From: Lutraria lutraria | Taxonomy: Eukaryota > Mollusca > Bivalvia > Venerida > Mactridae | Assembly: GCA_964023205.1 (NCBI GenBank) | Contig: OZ026835.1 | Span: 40,893,083 to 40,957,082 of the forward strand | Reading direction: 5' to 3' | Length of the DNA stretch: 64,000 nucleotides | Part shown: piece by piece, positions 50,801 to 62,800 of the stretch | How positions within the stretch are numbered: position 1 is the first letter of the stretch | Layout: every line of letters begins with the position of its first letter | The notes under the pieces: model-generated | Told to the model about the DNA's origin: nothing | The model's input: only the letters and a program-made list of their open reading frames with translations | Databases searched by the model: none | Translations under genes and position numbers: made by a program

Positions 50801-53800
50801 GTAATGTTGATACCAGCATAAATGTGCCTATTATAAACACTGATAAAATAATGCTTCCACCTGATGAGAAACATATAAATATCGTATTCCCCCGTTTACA
50901 TGCTCCCCCCCTAATAAACGCCCCCCACCCTTTTTTGCCAAAAAAAGTCGTAAGGACTTACCAGCTTTAAGTGTCTGTCCGGAACTTATGACGTAAAATC
51001 CGTTTTTAGCTCACATGTCACAAAGTGACAAAGTGAGCTATTAGGATCACTCTCCGTCCGGCGTCCGGCGTTGTGCGGTGTGCGTCGTGCGTCGTCAAAC
51101 TTTATGTTGTGACCACACTAGGGGCCACATTTTTGGCTCAATTTTAGCAAAACTGGGTCAGAACGTTAATATCAACAAAATCTCGGACGAGTTCGATATT
51201 GGGCCATTTGGGGCCAAAAACTAAGTCACCAGGGCCAAATAAGGGAAAACCTTGTGAACACTTTAGAAATCACTGTTTTGACTGGATCTTCATGAAACTT
51301 TGTCAGAATGTTTATTTTAATAATATGTAGGTCAAGTTTGATAATGGGTCATTTCTGTAGTAAAATTAGGTCACTAGGGCAAATTGCTGGAAAACCTTGT
51401 GGACACTCTAGAAGTCACTGTTTTGATTGGATGATCATGAAACCTTGTCAGAATGTTTGTCTTCATAATATCTTGGACGAGTTCGAACATGGGTCATCTT
51501 GGGTCAAAAACTAGGTCGCTAGGTCAAATCTTATGAAAAACCATGTTAACACTGTAGATTTCACAGTTATTATTGGATCTTCACCAAACTTTGTCAAAAC
51601 GTTTGTTTTAATGATATAACGGTCAAGTATAAATATGGGTCATCTGGGGTCAATAACTAGGTCACCAGGTCAAATCTTAGGAAAACTTTGTTAACACTGT
51701 AGATGTCACAGTTTTAATTGGATCTTCACCAAACCTTGTCAGACTGTTTGTCTTAATGATATGTAAGACAAATTCGAACATAGGTTGTCTGGGGTCAAAA
51801 ACTAGGTCACCGGTTCAAAACAATGTTTTAATGAGTGAACAGTGATTGTCATGTGAGCGATATAGGGCCATCTTGGCCCTCTTGTTATTAAAGATAAAAC
51901 ACAATTAAATCCACTTTGAATAATTGTATTAATCCAAATTAACACGTGAACAATAACTAAAAACTAGCGAAACTGCGTGAAAAACAATCTTAGTTCTATC
52001 ACTTTCGTACAGTAATATACAGTAGATCTATGGACCATTCGTGATGTTTATTAATTAGTTTTATTTGGCGATGTTTCGACTTTATTCTCACGATACCTAA
52101 AGCGAAAGTAGGTTTTCTGAAAATGATTACTTAGGTCATCTGGTCGATATAAAACTACAATGCGCATTTTCATTAATCTGTTATTTACGTGCTTAATTTG
52201 GACAGATCAACATAAACAAGCACTAACTGTGAAAAATAAGGGTAAGACCAAGTGCAATATATGCCTCACGGCAATCTCATTTGTTAGAGGTACAAAGTTG
52301 GCGATGTGAATCGCAATCAGGATTAACAATCATATCTGACACGCGACTTCCACAATTGATTTTTGAATGACTTAACGCCATCGACAAAATGTCCAAGGAC
52401 ATATATAAACCAGTCTATTCAACTATTCCGGAGGTTAAAATTGCAATTTATACACTTTCGCCACTCGTAAATTTTTGGAGCCACTTTGGTCGGACTTTCG
52501 CCAAGTGGCGATCGAAAGCGTGGGCCCTGATTTGGTATTAATTAACAGAAATATTTCCATCCCTTTCAAAGACAGTTACCAGTATAAAAATCCATCTGTA
52601 AAAAAGTTAATGTCCATCACTTTCATAGTGTTTGCCTATTTCTTCCGCAAATTTAACGACTTTAACGTGTAAGATTTTTTACCCCTCGACTCCATGATAG
52701 CTAAACTTAGCTATTGACATGTACATAAAAACTTGATTACACATTGGCGAGATTACGTCAGAGGAGATAACGTCAGACGCGCGGTAAAGATAAAACGGTT
52801 ACTCTGCAGCGACAGCGTGTTATTGATTTTTGACATGTAGTTTAACTAGTGCAACTGACTACAATATTTATCATAGTAAAGCTTGCCGGGAATGACAGTT
52901 GATTAATATTGCATTAACACTGCGATATTTTTCGATGGCAAGTGTTGCAAATTCATTCATTCGACCTCCGGAAAATCTTTGGATACGGTACTCCAGATTT
53001 ATTTTTTGTGTAAAATAGGGTCACAATAAACGCCCCCCTTTTGGAAAATGCATCGCCCCCGGGGGCGTTTATCCGGGGGAATACGGTAGTATAGATAAAA
53101 CGGTGCATAATACCGACAATGGCAAATTTAAGATCCTAACATTAAATGTGTGTGGCCTTAAATCCAAAGTAAACTGTCCTGACTTTTTACATTTGATCAA
53201 TCAATATAGTATCATTGGTATACAAGAAACTAAACTTGATGATTTAGATTCTATCATAATAGATAATTATGATCTGTATTGTAATAACCGTAAGAGAACT
53301 GTATTGAATGCGCGTAAATCAGGTGGGATAGCGTTATTAATAAGTAAGACCATATCTAACTATATGTGACTGTTTTAGATTCCAATAGCAAAACAATCAT
53401 GTGGTTTACTTTGTCAAAACAATTAACAAAAACTGATAGTGATGTATTGTACGGTGTGGTTTATATACCGCCAGAGAACTCTATTCTGTGGAGGACCCAT
53501 TCATGGATATACAAGTTTTCATGAACTCGTGTTTAGATGAATACCCACATGTGTGTTTACTTGGTGACTTTAATTGTAGAACTGCAAGTTTACTAGATTA
53601 CATTCCAGCAGATAAAGACATTTTAGATAATCAAAATTTAGGTGACATGTATGAAGAGTATTCAAATGAAATGCTTATGTTCGAAAACGCCATGAATGTC
53701 CAATTGAATGGAAATAACAGGGACAATTCTACTAATAATTATGGGCATAGATTAATTGAATTTTTAAAAATGAATAACTTGTACATATTGAATGGTAGGG

Positions 53801-56800
53801 TTACTGGTAACAATCATGGTTTTACCACATGTAAATGCATGAGTAGTGTAGACTATTTTATATGTTCCTCAAATTTGTTTAAGTGGATACAATCCATGTT
53901 ATACTGTTCATGATTTTAGTGAGTTATTCTCTGACGTACATAATCCAGTTAGCTTAGAATTCAATTTCATAAAACCTTTTCATGGAACCGTGACTGAATC
54001 TAATGAACCGAAAATAAAACTTTGGGATAAAAATAAAACAAATAGTATGTAGAAAATATTGATCGTCATGCTGTTGACTCAATTTTTGATTCTTTATGTT
54101 CTTTCGAACAAAATAAAAATTTTACTCAACAAAATGCAGACAACGCTGTAAAATTGATATCTAATCTATTTAAAGATACTTCTATAAATACATTTGGCTA
54201 TCGTAATATGAAGGGAAAATGTGCAAATAAAGGCACCAATGATGCCGATGGAAGTAATCTGTCGCCGTGGTATGGAGCGCAGTGCAGAAAAGCACGTCGT
54301 AACTTTCACAGAGCTAAATATTTATATAGAATAAGAAAAAATACCACAAACAAGGATAATTTGAAATATAAAAGCCACCAGAGCTATGTATAGCCTAATT
54401 CGAAATTCAAATCGCTTACACTTACCTCCTGATTTACAATTAGATCTTTTCGATAAAACAATAAAACCTATCCTTTTATACGGAGCTGAAATCTGGGGAT
54501 TTAGTAATAATAAAGTAATTGAAAATGTCCAACTTAAATTTCTGAAATACGTACTTAAACCAAGACAATCTACCCCAAACTATATGGTTTACGGTGAAAC
54601 TGGCATTACACCATTGTCACTCGATATTGAAGAAAAAATGATCTCATTCTGGATACGAATATTAAACGGTTACAATTCAGTCCCATCAAAATTATCTTTC
54701 ATTTTATATTTTATTCTGCAAAAATCATTCAATGACACGGGTGATAATACTAACAAAAAACATTTTCCATGGTTTCATAAGATTAAATCAATATTGATTA
54801 AATGTGGTTTCCCTGATATTTGGCAAAATCAGAACGTGCTGAATCCAAAATGGCTTAAACCAAGGACTAATATACATACATGGATTCGCAACTTCCGTAT
54901 TAACAGTTTAAAGTACGGTAATCAAATCCCGCGATAATAAGACGTGAATCAATGGGAATACAAGCTATTGTTTACAAAGCGAAAATACGAAAAAATACGT
55001 GATAATCCGAATGATAATAACAGCGAAAATATCCGTGGTATTCCGAATGTTTAATCTCAGAGACGAAAGGATTATAATAGATGTCCGCCATCTTGGAATT
55101 TAAAATGTTCGACTAATGCCTTTTTCAATGCTTATACTTAAGACTTTGTGGATTATAAATGTATCTCAATATCTTAAAGGAATGTGTTGCATCCTTTACC
55201 AATTTCCCGTGCCCAATTGCCAGAGTTTTTTTTAGTATAATCAAATTCGTCAACACCCAATTACAGCTGTCGGACATTGACGAGTATATAGCAATGCATT
55301 GTGGGATCGCCAAACGATATCGTTTGGGCTATTTTTAGCAGTTGCGAATCCATGTATGTATATAAGTCCTTGCTTAAACTTAGTATTAAACAAAAACTTA
55401 AAGATCTATATATCAATGACTGGTTTTCTGCCATGGAAAAATCTAAAAATAATACATTTTACAAAATTGTCAAAACTTCATTTGGCTATGAAAATTACTT
55501 ATCAAACACCCCAATAAATTTACTATCCTCTATTATAAAATTTAGAACAAGAAATCATAAACTCCCAGTTGAAACAGGTAACTGGAATAAAACACCATTA
55601 AATGAACGTCTCTGCGTAAACTGTTCGAAATTAGGTGATGAATATCATTATTTATTTAATTGTAATCTTTTTATTGATCAAAGAAAGCAGCTTTCAAAAT
55701 CTTATTATTGTAGAAACCCAAGTACATTTAAACTAACTCAGCTCTTCAACAACGCGTCTAAAGCTGAATATGTGAAGTTATGTAAGTTCATTAAAATAAT
55801 TTTGAAAACTGTCCACTAATTTAAATAAACCTCTTTTCGTTTGTTTTCTCTTTTTTGTGACTCTCCGGTGTCCATATTGGACATCATCTTTTTTTCTCTT
55901 TTCGTGTAAAGAATCTCAATCCAATGCACTCTACCAGTCTTCGAACTAACTTTTTTAAAGCACTAGCCCGAACTGTATGTGGACTGTTGAAAATAGACAA
56001 TTTACCACTGCCCGAATACACAATTTTGAGAAAGTTCACTAGCCCGAATAGAAATTTACTAGCCCCGGGCTGTGGGCTAGTGGGTTAGCATGATGACTGC
56101 TCTACTATCGTATTATGTTTTTATACTTGTTTATCTGTTTATGTTCATTTTCTGCATGTTAGTATGACTATTTTCTAACAATGTCAAAGAGCCTCAACTA
56201 AAATGTTAATTGTTTACCTCATTTATTCATGTATCATGAAATGAGCAAATAAAAGTATTTTGACTTGACTTGACTTGAAGAGTAAAACAATGCACTGATC
56301 TTTTGCATTAAGTGATGTGTTTGCACAAAGTTAGCGATTTCAATTGTTTAAAACAAATTATGCTGCATATAATTATGTGTTAAGTTTGAGTTAATGAATT
56401 CAAGCGTCGTTCTGAACGCAGATTCCGTACAGCCAGTTTCCCCCATTTTAGTAGCATTTCGGTTTAATCAAAGGCGGTGAAGTGTTATAGAAGTTGGTAT
56501 CAAAGAAAAAATAGTTTCAGCAAAAGGAAGCCGACATTCTTTGGTCCAGTTTTAGCGACAATTCGCCATTACAATTTAGTAAATAACCAGTGTCATGATA
56601 CGCGTCATCATCAAACTGGCAGATATAGAGACATGATGACGTACGCATGCTTTACAATAACTTTAAATTCTGGAATGTTCCATCTGGACTAAAATAGAAA
56701 CATGGCAGTGAATCTTTGAAATGGTTCAAGTGCACCGGTTTGAGTAAAATACGTGCAGAGTTTGATTGTATTGTGCGTATTTGTTTTTCGTTATTATTCG

Positions 56801-59800
56801 TTTTTTAGTCAATATTGAATATAATATTAATTCAAAAAATGAAACAAGCGATGAACAGATGATCGCGAAAACTGGTTAGGATAAAACAGTAAATACTAAA
56901 TATAACAGTGTAAAGATCGATCCAAACAACCGGATGTATCCGGATGTCTGATCCGGATACTTGATTCGGTCAATTTTGACATCCCTAGCGATTTTATTAA
57001 ACTGTCAAAGCTGCCTAATTTTACGGCTAATGCTTGCATTTGTTTTATAGTTTCAGTGAGATTCAATTACTTTCATAAGTTTAATATACGTTAATTTTAG
57101 TCATAGTGGTCGTCGAATGTACATGTATACATTTAACAATGTACTTCATCATGTTATGTAAACATGCAGAATGGAGCATTCCCTAACGGTAAAATAAACG
57201 AAAACTATCGACTGTGGTACAAAGCAAAAAATAATCACATTCAGTGACCCTGTAATTATTCAGCTTTGACATTAATAAAATCGCTCTATATTAAATTATG
57301 CCCAATCTGTGTCCCAAATGCTGTTTAAATATTAACCAGTTTGTTTTGAGCTTCTTATATCTATTTTGAAAATAATCAGTTTGTAACTAACTTATTTATG
57401 TAAGTGCATGACCACTGTGTCAAGAAATGTTTTAAGAATTAAAACTATAAGATCGATTAAACATTGAAAGGAACAGACATATTAGTCTGTGACTTTGTTT
57501 TACAGAACTCATTGTCTCATTGGGAATTCTAAATATTTAAAATTTATTGTAACAATCAAACAGTTACAACACAATGTTGACAGATTAACACTTTCATACT
57601 TCTTTATTATGAAATAGGAGGAGGAAAATAATGTACCTGATGTGTGACTCGACCTGTGACCTCTTGCTTGCAAATCAGATGCTCTACCAACTGAGCTAAT
57701 TGGGCTGTTAATATTGCAGCCAATTTATGAGTACAAATACTATATACCATACTGCTACATTTAGATCGTATCATCATGTCATGAACTAATTCATTGTTGT
57801 ATGAAAGAATTTAATCCTGTACAGTCTACCTATATTAGAGGACTCATATTGGCTTGAAGTCATTCACTGAATTTAATGGATCCAATTATATAACTTGTAA
57901 CATACTTGTAATATGGGGATGTTATTTTCAGATTTATCTCTGAACAAATTTGCAAACAGTATTTTAGTAAGTTCTTTGTTTGTAGTACAGTTTTCATGCA
58001 CTGTATTATGGGGCCCTAAAGGTGATGCACTCAGCTAATTATTTGGTGTGTAAATGTATTGTTCAAACAAGAGATGTGAAATGTAGTGCATTTTATGATA
58101 CAAATTCCAGATGATGGTTTTAGAATTAAAGACTAGATTTTTTTGAATGATTAGTAGTTAAACTAAATAGAACATACAGACTAAGAGATTACAATTTGGA
58201 CTTGAAAATAAGGTTAGTCATCCAGAATATCCAGTAAAATGAGAGGTAGTTACATGTATGTACCCTCCAGGAGACTGTGTTTTATTGTCTACTTTTTAGC
58301 TCACCTGATTCATCAGGTGAGCTTTTAGGATTGGTGAATGTCCGGTGTCCGTCGTCCGGCCACAATTAGTTTGTTTACACTCTAGCAACCGCAACTCTTT
58401 ACGAATCTTGATTAAACTTGCTCACAATGTATATGGCCACAATGTCTCGGCTAAGTTCGATTATGGGCAAAATCTGATAATAACTTCTAGAGTTATGGGC
58501 CCTTGAATTACAAAATTTGCTATATTTAGATTGTTTACACTCTAGCGCCTTCATTTATTCACCAATCCTGATAATATTTTCAGTAAATGTGTATAACCAA
58601 AAGATCTTGGACAAGTTCGATTATGGGCAATATCGGACCAGAACTTCAAGAGTTATGGGCCCTTGACTTAGAAAATTTGCTATATTTGAGTTTGTTTATA
58701 CTCTAACACATTCATTTATTCACCATTCCTTATCATATTTTCAGTAAATGTGTATAACCAAGGACTTATATACATACATGGATTCGCAACTTCCGTATTA
58801 ACAGTTTAAAGTAATCAAATCCCGCGATAATAAGACGTGAATCAACGGGAATACAAGCTATTGTTTACAAAAGCGAAAATACGAAAATATCCGTGATAAT
58901 CCGAATGATAATAACAGCGAAAATATCAGTGGTATTCCGAATGTTTAATCTCGGAGACGAAAGGATTATAATAGATGTCCGCCATCTTGGAATTTAAAAT
59001 GTTCGACTGATGCCTTTTTCAATGCTTATACTTAGACTTTGTGGATTATAAATGTATCTCAATATCTTTAAGGAATTTGTTGCATCCTTCACCAATTTCC
59101 CGTGCCCAATTGTTTTTTTAGGATAATCAAATTCGTAAACACCCAAATTACAGCTGTCGGACATTGCTGAGTATAAAATTAAAGCAATGCATTGTGGGAT
59201 CGCCGAACGATATCGTTTGAGCTATTTTTAGCAGTTGCAAATCCATGTATGTATATAAGTCCTTGGTATAACCAAGAGATCTTGGACAAGTTCGATTATG
59301 GACGGAATCGGACCAGAACTTCAAGAGTTATGGGCCTTGACTTTGAAAATTTGCTATATTTTAGCTTGTTTACACTCTAGCACCTACATTTATTCACCGA
59401 TCCTAATAATATTTTCAGTAAATGTGTATAACCAAAAGATCTCGAACAAGATCGATTATGGGCGGAATCGTACCACATCTTCAAGAGTTATGGGCCCTTG
59501 ACTTAGCAAATTTGCTATATTTTAGCTTGTTTACACTCTAGCGCCTTCATTTATTCACCGATCCTAATCATATTTACAATGAATGTGTATGACCTTATGG
59601 TTTTGGACATGTTAAGTTATGGGTGGAATCAGACCACAACTTCAAGAGTTATGGGCCCTTGGATTAGAAAATTTGCTACGTTTTAGCTTGTTTAACAGTA
59701 TTATACCTTCATTGTTGGTTTTGATCTCAAAATCTACGTAAAAATGAGTTTACCTGGTCATTGATTATTGGCCTTTGTTCTCAGGTGAGCGATAAAGGGC

Positions 59801-62800
59801 CAATGTGGCCCTCTTGTTTAATGTTCCTATGTATTAGGAGGGTTTTGGGTAGGGAGAACTCCCATTTAACTTAACTGCCATTAATAGTCATTGATAGCAA
59901 ATGTTAAATACATCAAAGCATGCTGTTAATTCACAAACTTTGTGCTAATAATACACCAAGTCCTTATTTTCACTCTTTCTACATCCTTTAACTTTACATA
60001 CCGTCAATAAAATCCATCTGATTGAACTAATGAACCTTTTTCTATTCAAATATTCCCCACCCACTTCCCTGCTAATGTATTCATAGAATGGTAAACTAAT
60101 ATTTTCACCTATCTTATGTTTCTAGGATTACATGATATCGAGACTCAGTATTGTACTAACAAGACAGTTGATGTAGATCTTCATCAAATTATCTGTGATC
60201 AACTTACCTCAAAGAAGACTATTTCACTTGGTTTGATACAATCATGTCACCTATCTTGATACACCTTACTCACCCTTAGTGTCAATTTGACATCCTTATC
60301 TGTGTCTGTTTGACATCCTTATCTGTGTCAGTTTGACATCCCTCAGCATCAATTTGACATTTCCTACCACAAATGTACCTAAGTCTCATAAATTTATGAT
60401 AGCTATCAAATTTAGTTCTAGTTATGAGATATGGTTAAAAGTATAAATTGATACACCTCATCCCCCTCTGTGTCAATTTGACATCCTTATCTGTGTCAAT
60501 TTAGCATCCTTCTGCATCAATTTTACATCCACAGTCTGTCAATTTTGCACCCCCTCTCTGTGTAAATTTGATGTCCTTTGTGTTTCAATTTGACATCAAA
60601 TGTGTGCATCATTTCCTATCACAATTGTACCTTAGTCACATAAATTTATGATAGGCATCAAATATTTTCATGTTTTAGTGATAAGATATGGTTGAAATTA
60701 TGTTTATGCTGGCAAAATGTATTGAGCCCAATGATGTATTTATGAAAGATATCCCTCATAATCACACTGTACATATACCTATCATGCATTAAGTGCTTAC
60801 CTGCACTTCACTTTCATGCCATAGTAGAATTATTGTCTATACAAGAGATATCTTATAGCAGGCATCAGTTTGAATGATATTACTGATCATTATAATGTCA
60901 ACTCATGTTTGCCTTTAATATTCATGAACATGTCTGTATTTATCTTTATTGATTTGTTTCTTTGATTTTCAACATGTATATAACTATGTATTGTAACTAT
61001 TGTTCATGTTAGTAAGGTCATCTATAAAATCTTGTTGGTTTGCAGATATGCGAGTGACTCGTTAAGAAAATTAGTGATTTTAACATAAAATGTTTTTGTT
61101 CTTTATTCCAACTTTTAGTTTTCATTACAAGCATATATGTTGATGTTTACAAAAGATTCCTACATTCTTACCCACTGTCAACATTTTTACGGATGGCCTA
61201 ATTAAACATTAAGTTAACATACTTTTACCTGAACACATGTAAAGTTTTTTGTTTATGAATGCCTGTTGAATGACAAATGCAAGGTCAGCAATTTGTTTAT
61301 GAACCTTCCTAATCGGAACTTGTTCACACTGATAAATTGTTTGGATTAGGGAGGTTATCAGATGAGAAAGATTACCTGTTACAAGTTTTTAAGCATTGAA
61401 TGCATAATAAAAATATCAGGAACAGCTGACGTGTTCAGGATTAGAAAGGTTCAAATTATAGAGGTTTTACTGTATTGAATTTATTCTTGATGATATATTA
61501 CATATTTTGATTCTCAACAGAATCAGTACCATGGTTGATGAGCTTTATGAAGCCGTGTAAAACTTGGGCGGGATTATCGTTACATAAATCAATATCGTGG
61601 GATAAACGAGATCTAATCAAAGATAATAAGGCCTCGTTGTTGGAGTTCCGAAATTATCTCTTCTCAAGACAGTGTGCCATTCTTCTATTGCTTCAACGCC
61701 CTGCAGAAATTATACAGAGAGCAATCGACTATCTACATGCCACAGTGCAAGAAATGAAAACACTAGAGGTTAGTTTTATTCAGGATAGTTCATTTGTGAC
61801 TTGTTTACAGCTACAGTGCAGCCTCTCCAGATCGACCCTCTCTTGAGCAACAACCTCTCAACAACAACATGATTTCTACTCCCAAAGGGTGTTGCTTTGG
61901 AGAGGTTGCACTGTATTTGTTTCAGTTGGTTTAATGCTGTATTTCAACAATTCTGCTGTTATTTACGGCTGCCATTTCACTAAACCAGTTTTCCTGGACT
62001 GTATTCTAACCAGTACTCGCTTACCCTTCCACAAGGAACCAGTAACCTTCGCTTATGAAGGAAAATCAACATTTTTGACAAATTTTCATAGAAGGGCGTG
62101 ACCTGCCGCAACTGTAATTTGAACCCGGATGGCTGGATTGCAAGTCCAGAACATTGACCTCTAGACCATGAATGGGCTGTTTAGTGGTGCCTTGAAATTG
62201 ATTTTAAATTCATTTTCTCTACCAACTTTTAACTGATGAAGACAGAAGTGGGTGTATAGAATTTGTTATATTTGAACACTGTGAAATAATAAAACTGTTA
62301 CAAACTAATTATCATGAATGTTGCTTTACAAATTATAGATCGACATCAATGAAGGTGGATTAGATTGTTGGGTATTTTTGAGTGGACTTGAAGTACTCCT
62401 AAAATGTCACCAACTACATGATTCTGTCAATCCTAGATCTCAAGCTCTGAATACAGCTTATCTAGGAGACTACGTTTGTCGTAAAGTAAGTACTTTTAGC
62501 ACATGATTGTTGGTTCTAGCAGTTTGAGTATGAATAGGGGGACAAGTTTATTTTATTTTTTTGTTTTGAGAATAAAAGTAGACCAGTGAAACTTTGTTAT
62601 CATTCATTGTGAATTTGTGATATTATTCTTTGTGAATTTGTTATTATTCTTTGTGAATTTGTGTTATTATTCTGTGAAAGTTTGTGAATTTGTAATATTA
62701 TTCTTTGTAAACAGAAAAAGGTCGTAATGTGTAAGCAAATTGACAAACTTAACAAAATAACTCAACACTGAACAGGAAAATGCATATCAAAGGGATGTAA

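Larger units (their letters stand above)
45305..56277 (+). mobile_element. Apurinic-endonuclease-type LINE, 5'-truncated, RT-deleted, with four nested insertions
   Basis: LINE pieces: 45305-45456, 49565-50879, 53089-54860, 55380-55934 and 56106-56277 (about 4.1 kb in all). They encode the end of an L1-like ORF1, an EEP endonuclease and the C-terminus of ORF2. The tail is TTGACTTGACTTGACTTG. Insertions: 45457-49559, 50880-53088, 54861-55372 and 55935-56099. Excising the first and third, with one TSD each, restores open frames across the joins, which confirms their boundaries. Clade not assigned. Confidence 0.85.
44399..56987. mobile_element. hAT-like element, TSD GCGATTTT, hosting the LINE nest
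   Basis: Ends TAGGGGTGTCAA and TTGACATCCCTA are inverted with one mismatch, and GCGATTTT occurs at 44391-44398 and 56988-56995. Subterminal CCGGATATCCG/TCCGGAT motifs are repeated near both ends. Removing the LINE and one 198-bp repeat leaves about 1.4 kb with no transposase ORF, so it is non-autonomous. It sits in TRAPPC10 intron 6. Confidence 0.85.

Noticed and set aside
45107..56475. Long terminal repeats of an LTR retrotransposon
   Set aside because: The 198-bp direct repeats lack TG..CA ends, primer-binding site and polypurine tract, and the enclosed coding sequence is LINE ORF1/endonuclease with a TTGAC-repeat tail.
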